Positions 5,899 through 12,667 are shown, counted from the first letter of the stretch. The stretch is 12,748 nt of DNA from Caldivirga sp. (GCA_028275645.1 JAPWUH010000021.1:1-12748), one strand, 5' to 3'. Program-made: numbers and translations. Notes: generated by a model from the sequence alone, not told the origin.

Positions 5899-7149
5899 AT
5901 GCCCATCCAGTATAAACCACCTGAGGATGGGGAACCGATAGTGATTAGGAATGGTGTGTTCGAGAAGGTTCCAAATAAGCCGATAGTACTTTACATACTG
6001 GGCGATGGCATAGGCCCTGAAATAGTAAGCGTAGCCATTGAGGTGGCTAATAAGGCTATTGAGCTTGCCTACGGCTCATCCAGACAGATAAAGTGGCTTG
6101 AGGTTTACGCCGGCGAGAAGGCTGAGAAGCTGGTGGGCAATAGGCTACCCCAGGAAACCATTGAGGCACTTCAAAAGTATAGGGTTGTGTTGAAGGGGCC
6201 GCTTGAGACACCAGTGGGTGGTGGCTGGAGGTCAATAAACGTGGCCATAAGGCTACTCCTGGACACGTACGCCAATGTGAGGCCGGTGAAGTATATTCAG
6301 GGAATTGAATCGCCACTAAAGAACCCTGAGAGGATAGACTGGGTTATAATTAGGGAGAACACTGATGACCTCTACAGGGGCTTTGAGTGGCAGTGGGATA
6401 GCCCCGAGGCAGCCAAGTTGAGGAGGTTCCTTAAGGAGGAGCTTAAGGTTGATGTTGACGAGGACTGCGGCTTAGGCATAAAACCCATAAGCCGTTGGAG
6501 GACTCAGAGGGTTGCCAGGTTTGCCTTCAGGTTTGCTATAAACAATAAGAGGAGGTCAGTCACCATCATGCACAAGGGCAATGTCATGAAGTACACCGAG
6601 GGTGCCTTCAGGGAGTGGGCTTATGAAGTCGCCCTGAAGGAGTTCAGGGACTATGTAGTGACTGAGGATGAGGTTAACAAGCTGTATGGCGGTAAAGTAC
6701 CACAGGGGAAGATACTTGTGAACGATAGGATGGCCGACAACATGTTCGCCCAGTTGGTTACAAGACCTGAGTCTTATGATGTAATACTAGCACCTAACGT
6801 CAACGGTGATTACATAAGCGAGCTAGCGGCGTCATTAATGGGTAATGTGGGTATGATAGGTGCGGCTAACGTTGGCGACACCGCAATAATGGTTGAGGCG
6901 ATGCACGGGACAGCCCCCAAGTATGCCGGTAAAAACGTGGCAAACCCAACCAGCGAGATAAGGGCTATCGAGCTGCTCCTACGCTTCATGAATTGGACGG
7001 AGGCCGCTAACTTACTTGATAGGGCCATTACCGAGGCCATAAAGCAGAGGAAGGTTACCCAGGACATAGCCAGGTACATGGGGGTCACCCCACTTGGCAC
7101 AAAGGAGTACGGTAAGGCACTCATGGAGATAATGGAAACCTTAAAATGA
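5899..7149 (+). CDS. icd: Isocitrate dehydrogenase (probably NADP-dependent)
   Basis: Oxidative decarboxylation of isocitrate to 2-oxoglutarate in the citric acid cycle. The 416-residue product has the length of the E. coli-type homodimeric enzyme and aligns along its full length: ILGDGIGPE, substrate loop ETPVGGGWRSINVAIR (the Ser equals the E. coli regulatory S113), NVRPVKYIQG, WVIIRENTDDLYRGFEW, MHKGNVMKYTEGAF, DRMADNMFAQLV, and APNVNGDYISELAA. In the cofactor loop HGTAPKYAGKNV the Lys-Tyr pair that selects NADP in E. coli (K344, Y345) is kept (about K341, Y342). The position of E. coli Y391 is Gln (VTQDIAR, about Q388), while R395 is kept (about R392). NADP is therefore favoured but not certain. 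Start ATG 5899 is supported by the TATA box; ATG 5866 would add 11 residues. Confidence 0.96.
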   Translation: MPIQYKPPEDGEPIVIRNGVFEKVPNKPIVLYILGDGIGPEIVSVAIEVANKAIELAYGSSRQIKWLEVYAGEKAEKLVGNRLPQETIEALQKYRVVLKGPLETPVGGGWRSINVAIRLLLDTYANVRPVKYIQGIESPLKNPERIDWVIIRENTDDLYRGFEWQWDSPEAAKLRRFLKEELKVDVDEDCGLGIKPISRWRTQRVARFAFRFAINNKRRSVTIMHKGNVMKYTEGAFREWAYEVALKEFRDYVVTEDEVNKLYGGKVPQGKILVNDRMADNMFAQLVTRPESYDVILAPNVNGDYISELAASLMGNVGMIGAANVGDTAIMVEAMHGTAPKYAGKNVANPTSEIRAIELLLRFMNWTEAANLLDRAITEAIKQRKVTQDIARYMGVTPLGTKEYGKALMEIMETLK

Positions 7150-7392
7150 ACAGCTTCCAAGTTAAGTTTCTAGGTTAAAAGCTAAGGTTTAATCTTTAAA
7201 TCAACATGCGTTTAATTACAAGGTGATGTGGCTGATACTATGTTAATTGCAGTATTAAATCGGCTACGGCTTCAGGGTAATCAAGTATTAATTTCAAGTC
7301 TTAAGGGTAGTAGGAACTAGCAATTGATGCCGGGAGCACTAGTACTCATCATTATTTCTAATCAGCGCTAGGGCCCATGATCACTAAATCTC

Positions 7393-7740
7393 CTAAGCAC
7401 CCCTAACCCTCACCGCTTTTAAGGGTACCTCCTGGCTGGTTTTACTGCTCATTAGCCTTCTAATCATAAGCAGTCTATAAACCCTACATATTATGTAACT
7501 TAAAATATCCCCAGGGGTTCTGTTGGTGAAGCTCTGCGTGAATATTGGCGATGCACTGAGCCCATTATCCCAAATCTCAACACACACGTTGTCACCTTCG
7601 CTTATCACGTGAAGCTCAATAAACATGTTACTGGGCTTAATGATATAACGTGTACCGTTCTTATAGCTATGCTTCTCAACGTAACCATCCACGCAACTAC
7701 CCATTAACTCATCTATGATTTTAGTAGCGCTGCTGCTCAC
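7393..7740 (-). CDS. Hypothetical protein, small, no recognised family
   Basis: I do not recognise this protein. From GTG 7740 it is 115 residues with no signal peptide or membrane helix. It starts with an amphipathic helix (SSSATKIIDELMGSCV). A run of likely beta strands follows (TRYIIKPSNMFIELHVI, NVCVEIWDNG, PIFTQSF), then a helix with GDILSYIICRVYRLLMIRRLM, and a basic tail. This alpha-beta-alpha pattern looks like a real small globular protein rather than a chance frame, and codon choice resembles the neighbours. A TATA box at 7763-7770 puts the transcript start at about GTG 7740. The longer reading from TTG 7755 would begin upstream of that site. It is a single gene flanked by non-coding DNA on both sides. 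Confidence 0.6.
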   Translation of the reverse strand: MSSSATKIIDELMGSCVDGYVEKHSYKNGTRYIIKPSNMFIELHVISEGDNVCVEIWDNGLSASPIFTQSFTNRTPGDILSYIICRVYRLLMIRRLMSSKTSQEVPLKAVRVRGA

Positions 7741-7762
7741 GAATCTAAGCACCAAGCATCCA

Positions 7763-7770
7763 TTTATAAG
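7763..7770 (-). promoter_or_regulatory. TATA box of the small hypothetical gene
   Basis: CTTATAAA on the minus strand is centred about 26 bases before GTG 7740, implying a leaderless mRNA and setting the start codon. Confidence 0.5.
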
Positions 7771-7830
7771 TGTAAGCGCTTCAGATCAATAAGACTTACC
7801 TTCAGTTAAATTAGCCTCACCTTGATAAGA

Positions 7831-7875
7831 TGAACAACAAGCCTCGCCTCAATAGGGCGGGGAGGGGATCGTTCA
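7831..7875 (+). repeat. GC-rich hairpin resembling an IS200/IS605-family right end
   Basis: GCCTCGCC (7841-7848) can pair with GGCGGGG from 7856, with a seven-base loop, and the outer TGAAC (7831-7835) pairs with GTTCA (7871-7875). The hairpin followed by GGGGAGGGGATC resembles the right ends of archaeal TnpB elements. It shares GGCGGGGAG plus GGG with the relic hairpin at 4985-4997. No tnpB reading frame precedes it, so if it is an element end, the rest has been lost. Confidence 0.4.
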
Positions 7876-8087
7876 TGGACACTTACCAGGTGTGCCGTAG
7901 CCGCTGAAGCTCTCTGGCCGAAATAGGTTAATGCTGATGTACTACCCCCAAGTCTCTCGCAGTGAGGTAACGTTACCCTTTCTACCCTTAAGGGTGAGAT
8001 CCACCTCATCGATAAAAATAGTGATTAGACATGCCAGGCTGAAGCCAGTAGGATACCAACCGAGGGCGTGTTAAAGGAAGGGATGGT
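7876..8087. other. Non-coding stretch rich in palindromes
   Basis: No supportable gene is seen. Structure is visible: a hairpin at 7876-7896 (GGACAC with GTGTGCC), and two perfect 12-bp palindromes, GGTAACGTTACC at 7966-7977 and ACCCTTAAGGGT at 7984-7995. These are enclosed by TGAGGT (7963-7968) and its complement ACCTCA (8003-8008). This could be an element remnant, a binding region or a structured RNA. Confidence 0.45.
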
Positions 8088-8095
8088 TTATGTCG

Positions 8096-8113
8096 GTGGG
8101 TTTCATAGCGTGG
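8096..8113 (+). repeat. Repeat shared with the TnpB-like relic
   Basis: GTGGGTTTCATAGCGTGG matches 4779-4796 at 16 of 18 positions. In an intact TnpB such a sequence would encode part of the zinc ribbon (CGFIA). It is too short to prove common origin, but the occurrence in both long gene-free stretches of the window, each with a GC-rich hairpin, supports related mobile-element remains. Confidence 0.4.
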
Positions 8114-8184
8114 TGTGTGGTTAACTATATATAATTATGTAATAAATGTATAGTGCCAGAGGTTCTATATAAGGGTTTGGGTAA

Positions 8185-8196
8185 GTTTTATAAAAG
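8185..8196 (+). promoter_or_regulatory. TATA box of the MFS transporter gene
   Basis: GTTTTATAAAAG is a near-symmetrical strong TATA box centred about 36 bases before ATG 8227, predicting a leader of about 10 bases. Further AT-rich boxes lie upstream (8124-8135, 8165-8171), so alternative starts of transcription are possible. Confidence 0.5.
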
Positions 8197-8226
8197 GTGC
8201 TCAGCAAGTTTCCTGCCTAGTTAACT

Positions 8227-9435
8227 ATGAGTAAACTTAATAGCTCAAAGCTACTAGGTGACCTGGGAGACGTGGCTTGGCTTGTGTTAATAATACTTGT
8301 ATTCACATTCATGGCCAGGGCTAGTAACAACATGATTCAAACTACGGTGCCTTTAATGGCTAAGGAGTACTTTAACGCCAGCAATGCCGAGGTTGGTTTA
8401 CTAGGTAGCGTGATTTCGGCATTCTCATTCGTATCTACGGCATTTGTTAACGCTAGGTTAAGCTCCGAGAGGAGGAGGGTCATGTTTGAGTTATCGACGG
8501 TTCTCTACTTCATAACATTTCTCATATACCCATTCATCAACTACATCGGGTTGTGGATAACCTCAGCCGCCGTCGGTTACCTACTGGGTGTGATAATGCC
8601 TAACATAGCCACGGCATCAAGTATAGTGGGTAGTTCCCAGGAGGTTAGGGAGAGGGTTATTGCCCTGTATACATTTGCACTAAGCCTAAGCCTAACCATA
8701 GGCCCTGTTATAGAGTCGGTGATACTGCGGTACTTTAGCCTAAGGTATGTCTTCCTGTTCTTCTCAGCATTCTCAGCCGTAATGATACCTCTATCATTCA
8801 AGATACCGTTCCCATCGGAAACACGCAGCATTAACCACTTGAAGCTGAGTTCGGTTTGGTCAAGGGCAAGCTTTAGGGTTGCAGTCTACAATAACGCAAT
8901 GTACAGCCTCCCCTTCGCCATGCTGACGGCTTTTGGGGGCATTTACGCCATTAGGTACTTCGGTGTAAGCAACTCCACCGTTTACCTACTATTCGCGGTC
9001 TTCTTCACCACATCCTTCTTAACCAGGATCTACATGTCAATGAGGTCCATTAGGGATGTTGGTAAGGCATCAATGTCCATGGCCATCTTGACCATTATCG
9101 GCGTAATGCTTATTACTACTTCGCCTAACGTATATGCCTACGCCGTAGCCCTGGCCCTACTTGGCATACCCCATGGGTTAACTTACCCACTATCACTAAT
9201 AGTGATATCAAGGGACTCTAGTGACGACGAGAGGAACGTGTTGAACTCCGCCTTCTCATCAATAATGACCATAATAGGGGTGTTATCACCAATGCTACTT
9301 GGCGCCGCGGCTGACCTAATGGGTTTAAGACTAATGACGCTCCTCGTTGAGGTTTCCGTTATAGTGTTCACGTGGCTCCTCTATAAGTCAATACGGCAAT
9401 TAAGGGCTAAGCCGCTGAGCATTGAGTTAAGGTGA
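8227..9435 (+). CDS. Major facilitator superfamily transporter
   Basis: Twelve-helix secondary transporter of the cytoplasmic membrane, 402 aa. After a short cytoplasmic N-terminus the first helix begins near residue 17. The loop between helices 2 and 3 (NARLSSERRRVM, 76-86) is a loose form of MFS motif A. A basic, hydrophilic central loop around 194-215 separates the two six-helix halves. The second half has the typical GIPHGLTYPLSLIVISRDSS (313-332) and a final helix ending near 386. The closest general resemblance is to drug/sugar-type MFS proteins, but no substrate motif is visible. It runs convergently into a sugar/nucleoside-kinase-family gene, with 17 bases between the ends. That hints at, but does not show, a shared carbohydrate or nucleoside role. 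Confidence 0.85.
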   Translation: MSKLNSSKLLGDLGDVAWLVLIILVFTFMARASNNMIQTTVPLMAKEYFNASNAEVGLLGSVISAFSFVSTAFVNARLSSERRRVMFELSTVLYFITFLIYPFINYIGLWITSAAVGYLLGVIMPNIATASSIVGSSQEVRERVIALYTFALSLSLTIGPVIESVILRYFSLRYVFLFFSAFSAVMIPLSFKIPFPSETRSINHLKLSSVWSRASFRVAVYNNAMYSLPFAMLTAFGGIYAIRYFGVSNSTVYLLFAVFFTTSFLTRIYMSMRSIRDVGKASMSMAILTIIGVMLITTSPNVYAYAVALALLGIPHGLTYPLSLIVISRDSSDDERNVLNSAFSSIMTIIGVLSPMLLGAAADLMGLRLMTLLVEVSVIVFTWLLYKSIRQLRAKPLSIELR

Positions 9436-9452
9436 CCCAGCCTAATCAGGAG

Positions 9453-10424
9453 CTAGGTGTGAAGCCCCTCATGGTAAATGGTGCTGATCCTGCCTGCTAA
9501 CTCGCCGTAACCCATTTTCCTTAGGAATTCCAAAACCTCGGTTATGCTGGGGCCTGACCTAGCCCCCCTCCTTGTGACTTTGATAGCCGCTGCGGCATTT
9601 GAGAATATTAACCTATCATCCCTATCCAACCCGATTAACCTGGCGAATACGTATGATGCGGCGAATACGTCACCGGCACCGGTTGTGTCAATGGGTGTTA
9701 CCCTAAATGCCTCAACTACCTTAACCCCCTCACTGCTGAATGATGCCGCTCCCCTCGACCCCATTGTTACAACCAGTTCATTAACGTTTACCTTTTCAAG
9801 TATCTTGAACCCGGCTGAAATCGGGTCCGTAACACCAGCTAGTCTACTGGCCTCTAGGCTATTCATGAACCAGACATCCACCCCCCTTACCACTGGTGCT
9901 AATACATCTAAGTCCCTTAACGCCAACCCAGCCCCACCGTCGATTGACGTCGCTATGCCCAATTCCCTAGCTAGTTTAACACCGGCTTCAATTATGTTTA
10001 ATCTGCTTGTGGCCAGGTGGAGGTGGTTGACGTTGCTGAGGGAGTTAGTGTTTATGTCACTTGGTGCTAATCCAAGGTTAGCACCCCTATACTCAATCAT
10101 CCTCCTACCCCCATCAGGCCCGATCAAGACAACCACGAGGCCACTCCTCTCTGCACTGATCCTCTTAACCCACGTAATATCAACCCCAGCATCCTTAAGG
10201 TCCTCAAGTAGTGCGTCACTGATCATATCGGTTCCGGTTGCGCCAATGAACCTTGAGCGGATGCCTAGTCTTGACACCTGTACGGCGAAGTTTGCAGCTG
10301 ACCCACCACCACCTATGTAAGCCTCATAGGCCTCAACTGCGCTATCGCTCTCAGGTAATGCCTGGATCCTGAAGTATACGTCCAGGTTAAGGTTGCCAAC
10401 TGAGGCTACTGTTGGCTTATCCAC
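9453..10424 (-). CDS. PfkB-family (ribokinase-like) carbohydrate or nucleoside kinase
   Basis: ATP-dependent kinase of the ribokinase/PfkB superfamily, cytoplasmic, 323 aa (family usual 290-330). It has both signatures: N-terminal YIGGGGSAANFAVQVSRLG (36-54), which shapes the sugar site, and C-terminal DTTGAGDVFAASYVFA (246-261), with the anion hole and catalytic base D252. GNLNLDVYF at the start, GATGTDMISDALLEDL (61-76) and DVWFMNSLEAS (183-193) are also typical. The substrate cannot be read from sequence; archaeal relatives act on nucleosides, fructose, ribose or ketodeoxygluconate. Start GTG 10424 fits a leaderless transcript from the TATA box at 10446-10453. It is divergent from a winged-helix regulator with an inverted repeat between them, which suggests regulator-controlled expression. 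Confidence 0.93.
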   Translation of the reverse strand: MDKPTVASVGNLNLDVYFRIQALPESDSAVEAYEAYIGGGGSAANFAVQVSRLGIRSRFIGATGTDMISDALLEDLKDAGVDITWVKRISAERSGLVVVLIGPDGGRRMIEYRGANLGLAPSDINTNSLSNVNHLHLATSRLNIIEAGVKLARELGIATSIDGGAGLALRDLDVLAPVVRGVDVWFMNSLEASRLAGVTDPISAGFKILEKVNVNELVVTMGSRGAASFSSEGVKVVEAFRVTPIDTTGAGDVFAASYVFARLIGLDRDDRLIFSNAAAAIKVTRRGARSGPSITEVLEFLRKMGYGELAGRISTIYHEGLHT

Positions 10425-10445
10425 GCTTTAGCTGGGTTAGGCTGG

Positions 10446-10472
10446 GATAAATGCGTTTGCCGCATTCTTATC
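10446..10472. promoter_or_regulatory. Inverted repeat between divergent kinase and regulator genes (candidate operator; overlaps kinase TATA box)
   Basis: The left arm is GATAA plus ATGCG (10446-10455) and the right arm is CGCAT (10461-10465) plus TTATC (10468-10472). They are complementary over ten pairs, with a five-base loop and a two-base bulge. The minus-strand TATA box of the kinase (GCATTTATCCC, centred near 10449) is covered by the left arm, 25 bases from the GTG at 10424. The regulator's own TATA box starts 12 bases beyond. Binding here could control both genes. Confidence 0.5.
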
Positions 10473-10483
10473 TAAGAGAAGGG

Positions 10484-10491
10484 TTTATAAG
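10484..10491 (+). promoter_or_regulatory. TATA box of the winged-helix regulator gene
   Basis: TTTATAAG, preceded by purine-rich GAGAAGGG (BRE-like), is centred about 35 bases before ATG 10523. It predicts a leader of about 10 bases that would just include the ribosome site GGTGATT. Confidence 0.5.
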
Positions 10492-10513
10492 TCAGTGCTC
10501 TAGGGCTTTACTA

Positions 10514-10520
10514 GGTGATT
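10514..10520 (+). promoter_or_regulatory. Ribosome binding site of the regulator gene
   Basis: GGTGATT is complementary to the archaeal 16S 3' end and ends two bases before ATG 10523. This is one of the few genes in the window with a clear Shine-Dalgarno site in a short leader. Confidence 0.45.
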
Positions 10521-10522
10521 AG

Positions 10523-10951
10523 ATGTATCTAAATAAATTGGGAGAGGCTGATGTTGAGGATTTAGTTAAGAACGTTGATTTGAAGTATATACTTAGATGC
10601 ATACTGAAGTTATCATCAACAGACGTTTCAATATACCACACACTACTGAACAATGATGGCAACGACCCATTAACAGTATCCGAGATATCAACCATCGTTA
10701 GGAAGTCGAGGAGCACTGTGGAGAAGTCTCTGATGAAGCTTATTCAACTTGGGTTGGTGGGTAGGAGGGCCGTACTGACCAGGAGAGGAGGCTACACGTA
10801 CGTCTACTACACCCTACCTATTGACCATGTCAAGCAGAGGCTGCTTCAACTAGCGGCTTCGTATTACAACATTGCTAGGGAGCTCATTGAGTCAACGACA
10901 CCGTTATCGATGGTTAAGTCAATAGAGGAGTCGGGGTTGAGTGGTGAGTGA
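10523..10951 (+). CDS. Winged-helix transcriptional regulator (TrmB/MarR-like)
   Basis: A DNA-binding protein of 142 aa. The helix-turn-helix is at about residues 51-76 (LTVSEISTIVRKSRSTVEKSLMKL), with recognition helix SRSTVEKSLMKL. The wing is GLVGRRAVLTRRGGYTYVYYTL (77-98), and a C-terminal helix (101-123) probably dimerises. The layout matches TrmB/MarR-like regulators common in crenarchaea, which often use the GG-T-Y-V-Y-Y wing. No effector domain is present, so it may respond to a small ligand through the dimer helix, or not at all. It is divergent from the PfkB-family kinase with an inverted repeat between them, the arrangement of an autoregulated repressor of its neighbour. It ends 18 bases from the convergent permease. 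Confidence 0.75.
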   Translation: MYLNKLGEADVEDLVKNVDLKYILRCILKLSSTDVSIYHTLLNNDGNDPLTVSEISTIVRKSRSTVEKSLMKLIQLGLVGRRAVLTRRGGYTYVYYTLPIDHVKQRLLQLAASYYNIARELIESTTPLSMVKSIEESGLSGE

Positions 10952-10969
10952 GTTAAACAGCTCTTAACC

Positions 10970-12316
10970 TCAAACAACACCCCTTATTCTTGGATCCACT
11001 AATCCATATGTTAAGTCAGCTATGAAGTTACCCACTATTACTGATATTATTATGACTAGGAACGCCCCCACGGTTGTCATGTAGTCTGAGGTGCCTGCGG
11101 TTACACTAATTAGGTACCCTAACCCAGGGATACCAAACATGGACTCTATGAATATGCTGTTACCGAATAATATGCCGTATGAGTAGGCCAGTAGCGTTAA
11201 CTGGGGTAAAATTGAGTTCTTACCCACGTAGGACGTTAATATCCTCCTTTCACGCAGTCCCCTAGCCCGGGCTGTTAACACGTAATCCTCGGTGAGGGTC
11301 ATTGAGGCCAGGCTCCTGGTTATAAAGACCCAATTTGGGAACAGTATGATGTAATACGAGAATATGGGTAGTATTAGGTGCTTCATAACATCAAAAACGT
11401 AAACTATGTTGAAACCCGGTTTAACACCCATGGAGCTTATGCCAGCTACGGGTAGTACCTTAAGGATGACGCCGAAGACTATTATCAGGGTTAGCGCTAT
11501 CACGTATGACGGTATTGACTGTGTGAATGCGGCTAGGCCATTTATCACGGAGTCTATTATACCCGACTTGGATGCGCTGAGGAGGCCAAGCATGTAACCG
11601 GTCATGAAGGCTAAGGTGAGTGACACGGCGGCTATTATTATGGTCCATGGCGCCGCCAGGGCAACTATCTCGGCAACAGGCGCCCCATATGTCCTCGACC
11701 AGCCTAGATTGCCGTGAAGCACCATGGTTAGGAAGCGTAGGTAACTGTTAACTGGGTCTACTATGGGGCCTGCCCCAGGCACGGCGTGTATTATGAAGAA
11801 CGCTATGGCTAAGGCGAAGATTAGCTCGGCGAATAGCATTAAGGTGACTTTTATGGTCCAAAGTACTGCACCTACAACCCTCTGAGGTAGTTTCCTTTCA
11901 AGCTTAGCTAGAGTGAGGGCTATGTCAGGTAGCTTATACTTAACGTAATCCACCACACCGATGCTCCCCCCACTAATCTGTTCACTCCCGATAAGCCTAC
12001 TGACAGCCTCTAGGAGCAGTTTCCTGTATGCTTCATCCCTCCTAGCCCTACTAATGACCCTTATCAAGTCCTCCTCGGTGGCCATCCTAGGCACATTACC
12101 GATTACGTTAACCAATTCGTCAAGGTCCATGAACCTCAAGGCGGCGCACAGGAGCATGTTGTTAACCTCAACCTCACCCCTCAGGGCTGCGTCAACATAC
12201 TCAGGCGAGAAGCCTAAATCCCAGGTATTAATACCCTTATCAACAATGTACTTAAGGATTCTTCGCCTTGAATCAGGATCCACAGAGTACAGGTCGATTA
12301 AGTCACAGTCAACCAT
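10970..12316 (-). CDS. OppB/DppB-type ABC permease with an N-terminal helix-turn-helix-like cytoplasmic extension
   Basis: The C-terminal two thirds (from about residue 145) is a standard OppB/DppB permease. It has a first membrane helix at about 152-178, HGNLGWSRTYGAPVAEIV, four more helices, the ATPase-contacting loop EDYVLTARARGLRERRIL (343-360) and the VDPRIRGVV end. Unlike usual members (about 310-340 aa) it has roughly 140 extra soluble residues. Within them, SRRRILKYIVDKGINTWDLG followed by FSPEYVDAALRGEVEVNN (about 16-53) reads as a helix-turn-helix. NVIGNVPRMATEEDLIRVIS then RARRDEAYRKLLLEAV (about 73-105) resembles, from memory, the N-terminal part of crenarchaeal integrases. A TATA box at 12343-12350 gives a leaderless start at ATG 12316 (448 aa), so ATG 12361 (463 aa) is rejected. 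No OppC, ATPase or binding-protein gene is adjacent downstream. Permease call firm; extension's role unknown. Confidence 0.88.
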   Translation of the reverse strand: MVDCDLIDLYSVDPDSRRRILKYIVDKGINTWDLGFSPEYVDAALRGEVEVNNMLLCAALRFMDLDELVNVIGNVPRMATEEDLIRVISRARRDEAYRKLLLEAVSRLIGSEQISGGSIGVVDYVKYKLPDIALTLAKLERKLPQRVVGAVLWTIKVTLMLFAELIFALAIAFFIIHAVPGAGPIVDPVNSYLRFLTMVLHGNLGWSRTYGAPVAEIVALAAPWTIIIAAVSLTLAFMTGYMLGLLSASKSGIIDSVINGLAAFTQSIPSYVIALTLIIVFGVILKVLPVAGISSMGVKPGFNIVYVFDVMKHLILPIFSYYIILFPNWVFITRSLASMTLTEDYVLTARARGLRERRILTSYVGKNSILPQLTLLAYSYGILFGNSIFIESMFGIPGLGYLISVTAGTSDYMTTVGAFLVIIISVIVGNFIADLTYGLVDPRIRGVV

Positions 12317-12342
12317 TATGTGGAGGTGAATTCGTAAACTAT

Positions 12343-12350
12343 TATTTAAA
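12343..12350 (-). promoter_or_regulatory. TATA box of the solitary permease gene
   Basis: TTTAAATA on the minus strand is centred about 30 bases before ATG 12316. It lies inside the reading frame extended to ATG 12361, which would therefore not be transcribed at its 5' end. Confidence 0.5.
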
Positions 12351-12353
12351 CAT

Positions 12354-12632
12354 AACCCCATTCGGCTCGGTAAACCCTCATTCGAAGGTGCTTAAATGTT
12401 AAATCTAAGTATCCTTAATGCTGGAGACGATTCAGCGTTAAAGGTAGGACTTAGACATTACCACGAGATTTCACCATCAACAAGGCTACTTAGACCTTAG
12501 TGAAAAATTCTAGTAGAAATTATGTTATTATGTCATTGATAGGTTACTGGCTCCTGGTTGTTATGGTTATTGATGGTTCAGGCGGCTTAATCAAGTAACA
12601 GCCTGCTGGCGTTAACTCATTAACCTAAACTG
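12354..12632. other. Gene-free stretch between the permease promoter and the last gene
   Basis: No coding frame, tRNA or recognised RNA is seen. A small hairpin GCTG...CAGC occurs near 12420-12436. The rest is AT-rich with stops in all frames. Confidence 0.4.
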
Positions 12633-12659
12633 AAACCCTTATTAACTTTCTAAGGGTTT
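12633..12659 (+). promoter_or_regulatory. TATA box inside a perfect 8-bp inverted repeat
   Basis: AAACCCTT (12633-12640) and AAGGGTTT (12652-12659) are exact inverted copies 11 bases apart. The TATA-like TTATTAA (12639-12645) lies at the left arm and spacer, centred 26 bases before GTG 12668. This gives a leaderless mRNA for the last gene and a candidate regulator site over its promoter. Confidence 0.5.
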
Positions 12660-12667
12660 AACTGGAC

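Noticed and set aside
7194..7248. Small transcript or short peptide after icd (TATA-like CTTTAAA, then AAGGTGATGTG)
   Set aside because: The possible reading frame is only a few codons and no second RNA box is present.
7272..7352. C/D box guide RNA on the minus strand (ATGATGA at 7346-7352, CTGA at 7272-7275)
   Set aside because: The boxes are about 70 bases apart with no internal D'/C' pair and no terminal stem, so it is probably chance.
7806..8009. Minus-strand open frame of 67 codons
   Set aside because: It spans the GC-rich hairpin and both palindromes, shows no recognisable fold, and has no placed TATA box.
8120..8228. Direct repeat GTTAACTAT at 8120-8128 and 8220-8228, upstream of and at the start of the MFS gene
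   Set aside because: Nine AT-rich bases repeated 100 bp apart in an AT-rich promoter region are likely by chance, and one copy overlaps the start codon.
9544..10320. Long plus-strand open frame (258 codons) opposite the kinase gene
   Set aside because: It lies wholly within the well-supported PfkB-family kinase on the other strand. The translation is low-complexity Ser/Leu/Pro/Thr-rich, as expected for an antisense shadow.
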